From Pseudomonas sp. CC6-YY-74 (lineage in GTDB: Bacteria > Pseudomonadota > Gammaproteobacteria > Pseudomonadales > Pseudomonadaceae): DNA of 64,000 nucleotides. This document shows, one piece after another, positions 10,555 through 18,887 of the stretch (positions within the stretch are counted from its first letter, which is position 1; each line of letters begins with the position of its first letter). The position numbers and the translations under genes were made by a program. The notes beneath the pieces are model-generated. The model did no database searches and was not told the origin of the DNA. It saw nothing but the letters and a program-made list of their open reading frames with translations. The DNA is taken from the NCBI RefSeq assembly GCF_002025205.1, contig NZ_CP019947.1:627501-691500 (forward strand). Reading direction: 5' to 3'.

Positions 10555-11379
10555 ATGCATACCTGCCGCCGTGCTTTGACTATTTTGGCCCTCTGCCTGC
10601 CGTTTACGGCTTGGGCCGAGGTTCCTGTGGTGGATAACAATGCCGATTATGGCAGTAGTAGTTATCCGCCTTCTGGTTATGGCACGTCCGGCGCCTACGT
10701 CGGGGGAGGGGTCGATGAGGCCCCAACCTCGGCGCAAGGCATGGTGTTTACCCAGCTGCAACAGATGCAGCAAGAAATCGCGCAACTGCGCGGCCTGCTC
10801 GAAGAGCAGCAGAATGAAATTCAACGTTTGAAGCAAGAAGGCCTGGAGCGGTATCAGGATCTTGATCGGCGTTTGAGCAGTGGAGCAGCAGGTGCTGCGG
10901 CCACCCAGAATTCCCCTGCCGTTGGTGCTGCAGGCACCAATGGCAATTCAGCAGCGGCTGCTGGCCAGGCGCCAGCCCCCGCCAGCAGTGATCCGGCTGA
11001 TCCAGAGAAGGAAAAGCTGTTTTATGACGCTGCCTTCGATCTGATCAAAGCCAAGGATTTTGACAAGGCCAGTCAGGCATTTGCTGCCTTTGTGCGTAAA
11101 TACCCGAACAGCCAATATGCCGGCAATGCCCAGTATTGGCTGGGCGAGGTGAACCTGGCCCAAGGCGATCTGCAGGGTGCCGGCAAGGCCTTTGCTCAGG
11201 TCAGTCAGTCCTATCCGCAGCATGCGAAAGTGCCAGACTCATTGTTCAAGCTTGCTGACGTCGAAATGCGTCTGGGCAACGCAGACAAGGCCAAAGGCAT
11301 TCTGCAGCAGGTGATTGCGAAGTATCCGGGTAGTTCTGCGGCGCAACTGGCGCAGCGGGATTTGCAGCGGATGCCATAA
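10555..11379 (+). CDS. cpoB: Cell-division coordinator CpoB (YbgF)
   Basis: A 274-residue periplasmic protein with a signal peptide (about 1-21, cleavage after AWA). A coiled-coil section follows (about 62-100, rich in Gln, Glu and Leu), then an Ala/Gly/Pro linker, and TPR repeats from about residue 150 (YDAAFDLIKAKDFDKASQAF, YWLGEVNLAQGD). CpoB links outer-membrane constriction by Tol-Pal with septal peptidoglycan synthesis. It is the last gene of the tol-pal cluster and is followed by a terminator. Confidence 0.94.
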   Translation: MHTCRRALTILALCLPFTAWAEVPVVDNNADYGSSSYPPSGYGTSGAYVGGGVDEAPTSAQGMVFTQLQQMQQEIAQLRGLLEEQQNEIQRLKQEGLERYQDLDRRLSSGAAGAAATQNSPAVGAAGTNGNSAAAAGQAPAPASSDPADPEKEKLFYDAAFDLIKAKDFDKASQAFAAFVRKYPNSQYAGNAQYWLGEVNLAQGDLQGAGKAFAQVSQSYPQHAKVPDSLFKLADVEMRLGNADKAKGILQQVIAKYPGSSAAQLAQRDLQRMP

Positions 11380-11412
11380 GGAATCAACTGCAAGCCTCAA
11401 GCTGTAGTGATA

Positions 11413-11437
11413 AACCCGCGCCTGTCGCGGGTTTTTT
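11413..11437 (+). terminator. Rho-independent terminator after cpoB
   Basis: AACCCGCG and CGCGGGTT form an 8-bp stem around CCTGT, followed by a run of T. This argues against any queE start upstream of this point. Confidence 0.9.
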
Positions 11438-11508
11438 CGTTACAATCCGCGCCCCTTTTCCCGCAACGGAGGCGGATGGCCTGTTTAGCCGTCACGCCCG
11501 TGGCTGAT

Positions 11509-12156
11509 ATGCAAGATACCCTGCGAATTACCGAGATTTTCTACTCGCTGCAGGGCGAGACGCGCACCGCCGGCTTGCCGACCGTGTTCGTTCGCCTGAC
11601 CGGCTGCCCCCTGCGCTGCCAGTACTGCGATACCGCCTACGCGTTCAGTGGCGGCGAAGTCGTGTCTCTGGACGCCATCGTTGAGCAGATTGCCAGCTAC
11701 AAGCCGCGCTATATCTGTGTGACCGGTGGCGAGCCGTTGGCGCAACCCAACTGCATTCCTCTGCTCAAGCGCTTGTGTGATGCCGGCTACCTGGTATCGC
11801 TGGAAACCAGTGGCGCGCTGGATGTGTCGGCGGTCGATCCGCGGGTGAGCAAGGTGCTCGACCTGAAAACCCCAGGCTCGGCAGAAGTAGCGCGCAACCG
11901 CTATGAGAATATCGAGCTGTTGACGGCAAACGATCAGGTCAAGTTTGTGATTTGCTCGCGCGAAGACTATGACTGGGCGGTGACCAAGCTGATCCAGTAC
12001 CGTTTGCACGAGCGCGCGGGTGAGGTGTTGTTCTCGCCGAGCCACCAGGAGTTGAGCGTGCGTTCGCTGGCTGACTGGATCGTCGCCGATAACCTGCCCG
12101 TGCGCCTGCAAATGCAGTTGCACAAGATTCTCTGGAACGACGAGCCGGGACATTGA
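11509..12156 (+). CDS. queE: 7-carboxy-7-deazaguanine synthase QueE
   Basis: A 215-residue radical SAM enzyme that converts 6-carboxytetrahydropterin to 7-carboxy-7-deazaguanine in queuosine synthesis. The cluster-binding motif [10 protein letters not shown] gives Cys33, Cys37 and Cys40, and the S-adenosylmethionine-binding TGGEP follows. The start chosen, [17 protein letters not shown], matches the usual family length. An alternative ATG at 11476, with GGAGG only three bases ahead, would add 11 residues. queC follows one base after the stop codon, so the two steps are co-translated. Confidence 0.92.
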   Translation: MQDTLRITEIFYSLQGETRTAGLPTVFVRLTGCPLRCQYCDTAYAFSGGEVVSLDAIVEQIASYKPRYICVTGGEPLAQPNCIPLLKRLCDAGYLVSLETSGALDVSAVDPRVSKVLDLKTPGSAEVARNRYENIELLTANDQVKFVICSREDYDWAVTKLIQYRLHERAGEVLFSPSHQELSVRSLADWIVADNLPVRLQMQLHKILWNDEPGH

Positions 12157-12157
12157 T

Positions 12158-12832
12158 ATGAGCGACAAGAAAGCGGTAATTTTGCTCTCTGGTGGCCTCG
12201 ATTCGGCCACCGTGGTGGCTCTGGCCAAGGCCGAGGGCTACAGCTGCTACAGCATGAGCTTTGACTATGGCCAGCGCCATCGCGCCGAATTGCAGGCGGC
12301 CGAGCGGGTGGCCAGTCACCTGGGGGTGGTCGAGCACAAGGTGATCGGCCTGAGTCTCGATGGCATCGGTGGTTCGGCGCTGACCGACAGCAGCATCGCG
12401 GTGCCGGAAAGCCCGAGCGAAGGCATCCCGGTCACCTATGTGCCTGCGCGCAATACCGTGTTTCTCTCCCTGGCCTTGGGCTGGGCCGAGGTGCTGGGCG
12501 CGCGCGATATCTTCATCGGGGTCAATGCGGTGGATTATTCCGGCTACCCGGATTGCCGTCCCGAGTTCATTGCAGCATTCGAGCGCATGGCCAACCTGGC
12601 GACCAAGGCCGGGGTCGAAGGCAAGGGTTTCCGGATCCAGGCGCCGCTGCAGAACATGAGCAAGGCCGAGATCGTTGAGGCGGGTATGCGCCATGGCGTG
12701 GATTATGCCCTGACGGTGTCCTGCTACCAGGCCGATGAGCAAGGTCGTGCCTGCGGCAAGTGCGACAGCTGTCGCCTGCGTGCGGCCGGTTTTGCCGCGG
12801 CGGCTGTGGCCGATCCGACCCGTTACCGTTAA
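12158..12832 (+). CDS. queC: 7-cyano-7-deazaguanine synthase QueC
   Basis: A 224-residue ATP-dependent enzyme that makes preQ0 from the QueE product, in the queuosine pathway. The PP-loop LSGGLDSAT lies at residues 10-18, and the C-terminal zinc site is visible as CGKCDSC with an upstream Cys. Length matches the family. It directly follows queE and precedes tRNA-Lys. Confidence 0.95.
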   Translation: MSDKKAVILLSGGLDSATVVALAKAEGYSCYSMSFDYGQRHRAELQAAERVASHLGVVEHKVIGLSLDGIGGSALTDSSIAVPESPSEGIPVTYVPARNTVFLSLALGWAEVLGARDIFIGVNAVDYSGYPDCRPEFIAAFERMANLATKAGVEGKGFRIQAPLQNMSKAEIVEAGMRHGVDYALTVSCYQADEQGRACGKCDSCRLRAAGFAAAAVADPTRYR

Positions 12833-12849
12833 AAGTTTGCTGCTTGGTG

Positions 12850-12877
12850 TTGATTTTCTGAATTAAATCAGTATCAT
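12850..12877 (+). promoter_or_regulatory. tRNA-Lys promoter
   Basis: TTGATT (12850-12855) and TATCAT (12872-12877) are 16 bases apart. A G+C-rich GCGCCC discriminator follows, typical of stringently controlled stable-RNA promoters. Confidence 0.65.
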
Positions 12878-12889
12878 GCGCCCTGCATC

Positions 12890-12965
12890 GGGTCGTTAGC
12901 TCAGTTGGTAGAGCAGTTGGCTTTTAACCAATTGGTCGTAGGTTCGAATCCCACACGACCCACCA
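12890..12965 (+). tRNA. tRNA-Lys (anticodon TTT)
   Basis: A 76-nt cloverleaf with acceptor stem GGGTCGT/ACGACCC, a D-loop with TAGCTCAGTTGGTAGAGC, anticodon loop CTTTTAA (anticodon TTT), a T-loop with GGTTCGAATCC, and an encoded CCA end. In P. aeruginosa the equivalent gene next to queC is an integration site for PAPI-1/pKLC102-type islands. Confidence 0.97.
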
Positions 12966-12990
12966 TATATCCTTCCTCGGAAGGTAAAAG

Positions 12991-13032
12991 AAAGCCCGGA
13001 TGTCCTTATCGCAAAGGCATTCGGGCTTTTTT
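12991..13032 (+). terminator. Terminator after tRNA-Lys
   Basis: A 12-bp stem (12991-13002 with 13018-13029, one G-T pair) is followed by six T residues. Confidence 0.9.
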
Positions 13033-13491
13033 GTGCCTGCTGTTTTTTGCCCGCAGCCACTGCCATCCGACTGGCCTCAGTCAGCACGGCGCCCTCTGTG
13101 GTCTTTTTCTAAAACTGCACCCATCCGGGGCCTGTTCCCCGGATTGCGTCTCGGCTATGCAGTGCTGTCCGCTCGCGCGAATAAAACCCGGATCCTAGGT
13201 AGGTTGGTCGCTGGCAGGTCATCGGGGCTGCCTGATGAGCAGAAGTCTGACTAAGCAGTAGCGAACCCCGCCCCTTATCGTGGCTATTAGCGCGATTATC
13301 GGGGGGAGAGCGCTGCCACAGAAGCCGGTGCGGGATCCAGCTGCACGCACAAATGGCGATGGATGCCTGGGCATAACGGGCGCTGGCTGAACGTCGGCAG
13401 GTTACCTGTTGCGCCGGCTGGAGGAATTGCGATTATCGAACCACCGTTCGATAATCGCATCATTGTTGCTCCCGTCTGCTTAGGAGGTTGT
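13033..13491 (+). other. Intergenic region between tRNA-Lys and pcaR
   Basis: No convincing gene. It holds a perfect 8-bp hairpin ATCCGGGG/CCCCGGAT (13123-13144, no T-run), an isolated CGATTATCG core (13293-13301) and the pcaR operator-promoter (13427-13458). No copy of the tRNA-Lys 3' end, which would mark an integration site, was seen. Confidence 0.6.
13427..13458 (+). promoter_or_regulatory. pcaR promoter overlapped by a PcaR-type operator
   Basis: A perfect inverted repeat with 13-bp arms lies at 13429-13441 and 13446-13458. Each arm contains a CGATWATCG core (13430-13438 and 13449-13457, 19 bases apart). The arms coincide with TTGCGA (13427-13432) and GATAAT (13450-13455), a -35/-10 pair with 17-base spacing. 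As I recall it, the published P. putida PcaR site contains GTTCGATAATCG, which is present here. Confidence 0.8.
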
Positions 13492-14337
13492 ATGACCGAG
13501 GCGCGTCCGCCACTGTCCGGCCTAGTGCCGCCGGTGTATGTTTCACCGGCCAAACGCATCGCCGATCTGAGCGGTGATCCGAACTTCATGACCTCGCTGG
13601 CGCGCGGCCTGGCAGTGGTCAATGCCTTCCAGGAACGCAAGCGCCACCTGACCATCGCGCAGATCAGCCATCGCACCGAGATCCCTCGCGCGGCTGTGCG
13701 CCGTTGTCTGTATACCCTGATGAAGCTGGGCTACGCGACCACCGACGGACGTACCTATTCGCTGCTGCCCAAGGTGCTGACCCTCGGCCATGCCTACCTG
13801 TCGTCCACGCCCCTGGCCGTCTCGGCGCAGCCCTTCCTGGACCGGATCAGCGAGCAGCTGCACGAGGCCTGCAACCTGGCCACTCTGGAAGGCGAGCAGG
13901 TGCTCTACATCGCTCGTTCGGCGATTCCGCAGCGGCTGATTTCGGTAGACCTCAGCGTCGGCAGCCGCTTGCCGGCCTACTGCACGTCGATGGGCCGGAT
14001 TCTCCTCGCTGCGCTGGATGATGACAGCCTGCGCGACTACCTCAATCACGCCGACCTGCAGGTCAAGACCAGCCGCACCCTGCATACCCCGCAAGCGCTC
14101 TGGGAATGCCTGCAGCAGGTGCGTCAGCAGGGTTGGTGCCTGGTCGATCAGGAGCTGGAGCAAGGGCTGCGTTCGCTGGCCGTGCCGGTGTACGACTCGT
14201 CCGGCCATGTGCTAGCGGCGATGAACGTCAGCACCCATGCCGGGCGGGTACCTGCCAGTGAGCTGCAGCAGCGCTTCCTGCCGATCATGCTCAACGCCAG
14301 CCGCGAGTTGAGCGGTCAGTTGTTCAAGTCATTGTGA
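13492..14337 (+). CDS. pcaR: IclR-family regulator of beta-ketoadipate genes, PcaR
   Basis: A 281-residue IclR-family protein with a winged helix-turn-helix (about 36-90: LTIAQISHRTEIPRAAVRRCL) and a C-terminal effector domain. The region SPAKRIADLSGDPNFMTSLARGLAV and the rest closely resemble PcaR of P. putida, which responds to beta-ketoadipate and activates pcaIJ, pcaF and related genes while repressing itself. The start at 13492 is set by TAGGAGG eight bases ahead. Its own promoter carries the inverted repeat just upstream, consistent with autoregulation, and a matching site precedes pcaI about 19 kb away. Confidence 0.9.
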   Translation: MTEARPPLSGLVPPVYVSPAKRIADLSGDPNFMTSLARGLAVVNAFQERKRHLTIAQISHRTEIPRAAVRRCLYTLMKLGYATTDGRTYSLLPKVLTLGHAYLSSTPLAVSAQPFLDRISEQLHEACNLATLEGEQVLYIARSAIPQRLISVDLSVGSRLPAYCTSMGRILLAALDDDSLRDYLNHADLQVKTSRTLHTPQALWECLQQVRQQGWCLVDQELEQGLRSLAVPVYDSSGHVLAAMNVSTHAGRVPASELQQRFLPIMLNASRELSGQLFKSL

Positions 14338-14597
14338 GCCAGGCGCGGGGACTACAGCCTTGAGCGAATGTGTGCGGTTATCGCGCACTGACCATCCTTC
14401 TATTGCTCGAATTCACTAAGCTGTCGCAATCGCTGTCATTGACACCCGCGAGTCGGTCGATGCGGCTGATGGGTGTTGACCGTTGATCGGTGCTGGCTGC
14501 TGTACGGCTGTTTTGCCTGTATCAATATAAGACGTGAGGGCGGATGCCTTGCTTGTGCCGACCCTCAGCGCCATAAAATTATAAGAGCACGTGAATT

Positions 14598-15548
14598 ATG
14601 GACTGTCGTCTACTTAACGAGAGAAGTCGGATATTCCACAATGCCGATCCCTATGCAGTCTCCGACTATGTGAATCAGCATGTTGGCTCGCATTGCATTC
14701 GTTTGCCCCAAAGCGGGCGGCCCGAGGCCAGTCTTAACCACCGCACCTTCGGTAGCCTGGATCTGTGTCGGATCAGTTACGGGGGCAGCGTGCGGGTCAC
14801 CTCGCCGGCACTGGAAACCATTTACCACCTGCAGATACTCCTGCAGGGGCACTGCCTGTGGCGCGGGCGGGGCGAGGAGCACTATTTCACCCCCGGCGAG
14901 TTGTTGCTGATCAACCCGGACGATCCGGTCGACCTGACCTACTCGGACGACTGCGAGAAATTCATCGTCAAGTTGCCCACGACCTTTCTCGATCGCGCGT
15001 GCAGCGAGAACCACTGGCGCCGGCCGGCCGAAGGCATACGCTTCGCCTCACGACACAACCTCCAGCAGCTGGATGGGTTCGTCAACCTGCTCGGGCTGGT
15101 CTGCGACGAAGCCGAAAGCGCGCAGCCGATGACCCAGGTACAAGAGCAGTACACGCGGATCATTGCCACCAAGCTCCTTGGCCTGCTGGCCAACAACGTC
15201 GGCCGTGAGGAGCTCGAGAGCTGCCCATCGTTCGAGCGTATCGCCCAGTACATCGAGGACAATCTCAAGCAGGATATCGGCCTGGAGCAGCTGGCCGAGG
15301 TGGTGCGCATGAGCCCGCGCTCGCTCTACGCGCTGTTCGAGCGCAACGCTGGAACCACGCCGAAGCACTATATCCGCAACAAGAAACTGGAGAAGGTGCA
15401 TGCCTGCCTGATCGACCCGACCGCCAAGGTGCGTAACGTCACCGAGGTGGCGCTGGATTACGGCTTCCTGCACCTCGGGCGCTTTTCCGAGAGCTACAAG
15501 AGCGCCTTTGGCGAGCTGCCTTCCGACACCCTGCGCCGCCGCGACTAA
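14598..15548 (+). CDS. benR: AraC/XylS-family activator of benzoate genes, BenR
   Basis: A 316-residue AraC-type activator. The N-terminal half is a cupin-like effector domain (YHLQILLQGHCLWRGRGEE, FTPGELLLINPDDPVDLTYSD), and the last 100 residues carry two helix-turn-helix motifs (IGLEQLAEVVRMSPRSLYALFE and VTEVALDYGFLHLGRFSESY). It resembles BenR and XylS, which bind benzoates and activate the benABC operon. It lies just upstream of benA in the same direction, and XylS-type repeats are present at the benA promoter. A 260-base gap separates it from pcaR; no clear promoter was found there. Confidence 0.92.
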   Translation: MDCRLLNERSRIFHNADPYAVSDYVNQHVGSHCIRLPQSGRPEASLNHRTFGSLDLCRISYGGSVRVTSPALETIYHLQILLQGHCLWRGRGEEHYFTPGELLLINPDDPVDLTYSDDCEKFIVKLPTTFLDRACSENHWRRPAEGIRFASRHNLQQLDGFVNLLGLVCDEAESAQPMTQVQEQYTRIIATKLLGLLANNVGREELESCPSFERIAQYIEDNLKQDIGLEQLAEVVRMSPRSLYALFERNAGTTPKHYIRNKKLEKVHACLIDPTAKVRNVTEVALDYGFLHLGRFSESYKSAFGELPSDTLRRRD

Positions 15549-15679
15549 GCCGTATGGCCCTTGATGTGCTGCCTGGCGTACGTCCTGGGCACTGATCTTC
15601 TCTCCCCGCTGGCGCGTTAACGTCCTCCCGCTGCCTGTTTTCCGTTCCCCACGCATGCCGTTTATCCGTTTCGCCGCCC

Positions 15680-15716
15680 TGCAGAAAACGGATAGAGGTC
15701 GTGTACAAAGTGGATA
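15680..15716 (+). promoter_or_regulatory. BenR/XylS direct repeats at the benA promoter
   Basis: Two direct repeats of the XylS-type motif TGCA-N6-GGNTA are present: an exact one at 15680-15694 and one with a single mismatch (TGTA) at 15702-15716. The second should overlap the -35 by about two bases, with TAGCCT (15738-15743) as a weak -10. The first is also part of an inverted repeat with TATCCGTTT at 15663-15671. The leader GAAACAATAATAA before the ribosome-binding site resembles that of the Pm promoter of TOL plasmids. Confidence 0.78.
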
Positions 15717-15779
15717 TTGTCGGACAGTCCTGAGTCGTAGCCTTGATTCCGTTGAAACAATAATAACGGAGCCATGGCG

Positions 15780-17141
15780 ATGACCCTGCGACTCGATTAC
15801 CTGAACGGCCTGCTGCAAGAAGATAAAGAGAAGGGCATTTTCCGCTGCAAGCGTGAGATGTTCACCGACCCTCGGTTGTTCGATCTGGAGATGCAGCACA
15901 TCTTCGAGGGCAACTGGTTGTATCTGGCCCATGAAAGCCAGATCCCCGAGAACAACGATTACTACACCACCTCCATGGGGCGTCAGCCGATTTTCATCGC
16001 GCGCAACAAGGCCGGTGAGCTCAACGCCTTTATCAACGCTTGCAGTCATCGCGGTGCCATGCTCTGCCGCTTCAAGAGCGGTAACAAGGCCACCTACACC
16101 TGCCCGTTCCACGGCTGGACCTTCAATAACTCGGGCAAGTTGCTCAAGGTCAAGGACCCCAAGGAAGCGGGTTACCCGGACAGCTTCGACTGCGACGGCT
16201 CGCATGACCTGAAGAAGGTCGCGCGCTTCGAGTCCTACCGCGGCTTCCTGTTCGGCAGCCTGCGCGAAGACGTCGCGCCGCTGGAAGACTTTCTCGGCGA
16301 GTCGAAGAAGATCATCGACATGATTGTCGATCAGTCCGCCGATGGCCTGGAAGTGCTGCGCGGCTCCTCCACTTATGTCTACGAAGGCAACTGGAAGCTG
16401 CAGGCCGAGAACGGTGCCGATGGCTACCACGTGACTGCCGTGCACTGGAACTACGCCGCCACCCAGCAGCAGCGCAAGCTGAAAGAAGCCGGTGACGATA
16501 TCCGCGCCATGAGCGCCGGTGGCTGGGGCAAGAAGGGTGGTGGTTTCTACTCCTTCGACAACGGCCACCTGCTGCTCTGGACCCGTTGGGATAACCCGGA
16601 AGACCGGCCGATGTTCGCCGAGCGTGATCGTCTCGCCAGCGAGTTCGGTGAGGCGCGTGCCGACTGGATGATCGGCAACTCACGCAACCTCTGCCTGTAC
16701 CCCAACCTGTACCTGATGGACCAGTTCGGCTCGCAGCTGCGCATCGCCCGGCCACTGGCGGTGGACAAGACCGAAGTGACCATCTATTGCATCGCGCCGA
16801 AAGGCGAGGGCGCCGAGGCCCGCGCCCGGCGTATCCGGCAGTACGAAGACTTCTTCAATGTCAGCGGCATGGCGACTCCAGACGATCTGGAAGAGTTCCG
16901 TGCCTGCCAGCAGGGCTTCGCCGGTCGCGCCATGGAGTGGAACGACATGTCCCGTGGCTGCGAGCACTGGGTCGAGGGCGCCGACGAGTCGGCCAAGGAA
17001 ATCGATCTGCATCCGCTGATGAGCGGCGTGCGCACCGAAGACGAGGGTCTGTTCGTGCTGCAGCATCACTACTGGCAGCAGCAGATGATCAAGGCGCTGA
17101 AGGAACAGCAGGATCAATTGATTCACGTGGAGGGCGCGTAA
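15780..17141 (+). CDS. benA: Benzoate 1,2-dioxygenase large (alpha) subunit
   Basis: A 453-residue Rieske non-haem iron oxygenase subunit that, with BenB and BenC, converts benzoate to the cis-diol. Rieske ligands are Cys88, His90, Cys108 and His111. The mononuclear iron region reads [11 protein letters not shown], giving His217 and His222, with Asp214 as the bridging residue. The start at 15780 has CGGAG eight bases ahead; another in-frame ATG at 15774 is too close to it. It is the first gene of the ben operon behind the BenR repeats; benB follows with no gap. Confidence 0.95.
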   Translation: MTLRLDYLNGLLQEDKEKGIFRCKREMFTDPRLFDLEMQHIFEGNWLYLAHESQIPENNDYYTTSMGRQPIFIARNKAGELNAFINACSHRGAMLCRFKSGNKATYTCPFHGWTFNNSGKLLKVKDPKEAGYPDSFDCDGSHDLKKVARFESYRGFLFGSLREDVAPLEDFLGESKKIIDMIVDQSADGLEVLRGSSTYVYEGNWKLQAENGADGYHVTAVHWNYAATQQQRKLKEAGDDIRAMSAGGWGKKGGGFYSFDNGHLLLWTRWDNPEDRPMFAERDRLASEFGEARADWMIGNSRNLCLYPNLYLMDQFGSQLRIARPLAVDKTEVTIYCIAPKGEGAEARARRIRQYEDFFNVSGMATPDDLEEFRACQQGFAGRAMEWNDMSRGCEHWVEGADESAKEIDLHPLMSGVRTEDEGLFVLQHHYWQQQMIKALKEQQDQLIHVEGA

Positions 17142-17630
17142 ATGAGCCTGACATACGAAGCCGCGCGTGACTTCCTCTACCGTGAAGCGCGCTACCTCGA
17201 CGACAAGCAGTGGGATGAGTGGCTGGAGCTGTATGCCAGCGACGCGACCTTCTGGATGCCGGCCTGGGATGACCGCGACCAGCTGGTGGAGAACCCGCAG
17301 ACTGAAATCTCGCTGATCTGGTACGGCAACCGCAGTGGTCTGGAAGACCGCGTGTTCCGCATCCGCACCGAACGCTCCAGTGCCACCATTCCGGATACGC
17401 GCACCTCGCACAACATCAGCAACATCGAGCTAATCGAGCAGGCCGATGGCGTGTGCAAGCTGCGTTTCAACTGGCACACCATGAGCTTTCGCTACAAGGT
17501 CGTCGACCACTTCTACGGCACCAGCTTCTACACCCTCGACACCAGCGGGCCGAACCCGCTGATCAAGGCCAAGAAGGTGGTTCTGAAGAACGACTACGTG
17601 CGGCAGATCATCGACGTCTATCACCTATAA
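17142..17630 (+). CDS. benB: Benzoate 1,2-dioxygenase small (beta) subunit
   Basis: A 162-residue structural beta subunit of ring-hydroxylating dioxygenases (SnoaL/NTF2-like fold). The ATG follows the benA stop codon directly. The segments EARYLDDKQWDEWLELYASD and RTSHNISNIEL are typical of the family. It has no catalytic metal site and stabilises the alpha3-beta3 complex. A hairpin and a 133-base gap separate it from benC. Confidence 0.93.
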   Translation: MSLTYEAARDFLYREARYLDDKQWDEWLELYASDATFWMPAWDDRDQLVENPQTEISLIWYGNRSGLEDRVFRIRTERSSATIPDTRTSHNISNIELIEQADGVCKLRFNWHTMSFRYKVVDHFYGTSFYTLDTSGPNPLIKAKKVVLKNDYVRQIIDVYHL

Positions 17631-17670
17631 GACCCGGTTCGGAGCCTGCGCTGGCACGGATCATGGGCGG

Positions 17671-17688
17671 GGAGAGCGCTGGCTCTCC
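17671..17688 (+). other. Intercistronic hairpin between benB and benC
   Basis: GGAGAGC (17671-17677) and GCTCTCC (17682-17688) form a perfect 7-bp stem with a 4-nt loop and no T-run. It may be an RNA processing or stability element within the operon. Confidence 0.45.
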
Positions 17689-17763
17689 TGGCCTCGGGTG
17701 CCTCTGCGCGAATGATGCTCCGCCTGCGGTTTGACAACTGACTTTGTTAAAGCGAGGTGCGCC

Positions 17764-18774
17764 ATGAGCCACAAGATCGCATTGAATTTCGAAGACGGGG
17801 TTACCCGTTTCATTGACGCCACTGTGGGCGAGACCGTCGCCGATGCGGCTTATCGTCAAGGCATCAATATCCCGCTGGATTGCCGCGACGGTGCCTGTGG
17901 TGCCTGCAAGTGTTTCGCCGAAGCCGGCCAGTACGACCTCGGCGAGGAATACGTCGAAGACGCCCTGAGCGAAGAAGAAGCCGAGCAGGGTTATGTGCTG
18001 ACCTGCCAGATGCGTGCCGAAAGCGATTGTGTGGTGCGCGTGCCGGCCTCCAGCGAGGTGTGCAAGACCCAGCAGGCCAGCTACGAGGCGGCGATCAGCG
18101 CGGTGCGTCAGCTCTCCGACAGCACCATCGCCCTGTCGATCAAGGGCGAGGCGTTGAGCAAGCTGGCGTTCCTCCCAGGCCAGTACGTCAACCTGCAGGT
18201 GCCGGGCAGCGAGCAGAGCCGCGCCTATTCGTTCAGCACCCTGCAGAAGGACGGCGAAGTCAGCTTCCTGATCCGCAACGTGCCGGGCGGCTTGATGAGC
18301 AGCTTTCTCACTGGCTTGGCCAAGGCCGGCGACAGCATGACCCTGGCGGGTCCCTTGGGCAGCTTCTACCTGCGCGAAATCAAGCGGCCGCTGTTGCTGC
18401 TCGCCGGCGGCACCGGTCTGGCGCCGTTCACCGCGATGCTCGAGAAGGTTGCCGAGCAGGGCAGTGCGCATCCGCTGCACCTGATCTACGGGGTGACCAA
18501 CGATTTCGACCTGGTCGAGATGGACAAGCTCGAGGCCCTCGCCGCGCGCATTGCCAACTTCACCTACAGCGCCTGCGTGGCCAGCCCGGACAGCAGCTAT
18601 CCACTCAAGGGCTACGTCACTCAGCACATCGCGCCCAAGCATCTCAACGACGGCGATGTGGATGTCTACCTGTGCGGTCCGCCGCCGATGGTCGAGGCGG
18701 TCAGCAGCTACATCCGCGAACAAGGCGTGCAGCCGGCCAACTTCTATTACGAGAAGTTCGCCGCCAGCGCCTAA
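17764..18774 (+). CDS. benC: Benzoate 1,2-dioxygenase electron-transfer component BenC
   Basis: A 336-residue NADH-dependent reductase. A plant-type 2Fe-2S ferredoxin domain occupies about residues 1-95 with Cys40, Cys45, Cys48 and Cys81. The FAD domain follows (SRAYSFST, GGLMSSFL), and the NAD domain (LAGGTGLAP and CGPPPMVEA) is at the C-terminus. It passes electrons from NADH to the Rieske centre of BenA. The ATG at 17764, with GAGG upstream, gives the family's usual length. Confidence 0.94.
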   Translation: MSHKIALNFEDGVTRFIDATVGETVADAAYRQGINIPLDCRDGACGACKCFAEAGQYDLGEEYVEDALSEEEAEQGYVLTCQMRAESDCVVRVPASSEVCKTQQASYEAAISAVRQLSDSTIALSIKGEALSKLAFLPGQYVNLQVPGSEQSRAYSFSTLQKDGEVSFLIRNVPGGLMSSFLTGLAKAGDSMTLAGPLGSFYLREIKRPLLLLAGGTGLAPFTAMLEKVAEQGSAHPLHLIYGVTNDFDLVEMDKLEALAARIANFTYSACVASPDSSYPLKGYVTQHIAPKHLNDGDVDVYLCGPPPMVEAVSSYIREQGVQPANFYYEKFAASA

Positions 18775-18887
18775 GGGCTCCTTTGGTCCGCTTACCGGTT
18801 AGGCGGGCCTGTTTTATTCGCGGCGCGGGCCGGAGCCCACGCCCACTGGTCGGCGATGCGCCGCCAGCCTTCATCGAGGTCGGGACT

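Noticed and set aside
11407..11508. Longer N-terminus for queE
   Set aside because: The longest version starts within the cpoB terminator. The 11476 start remains possible but its GGAGG is only three bases away.
13123..13144. Perfect hairpin as a small-RNA terminator
   Set aside because: There is no T-run after it and no promoter was found that would define an RNA.
12905..13254. Frames across tRNA-Lys and the following intergenic region
   Set aside because: They begin inside the tRNA or terminator and show no conserved features.
17651..17668. A possible sigma-54 promoter (TGGCACG) before benC
   Set aside because: The required GC at -12 with correct spacing is missing.
17880..18887. A long frame in phase with benD extending upstream through benC
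   Set aside because: The benC frame is clearly coding there with all cofactor motifs; the benD protein begins at 18888 with a ribosome-binding site.
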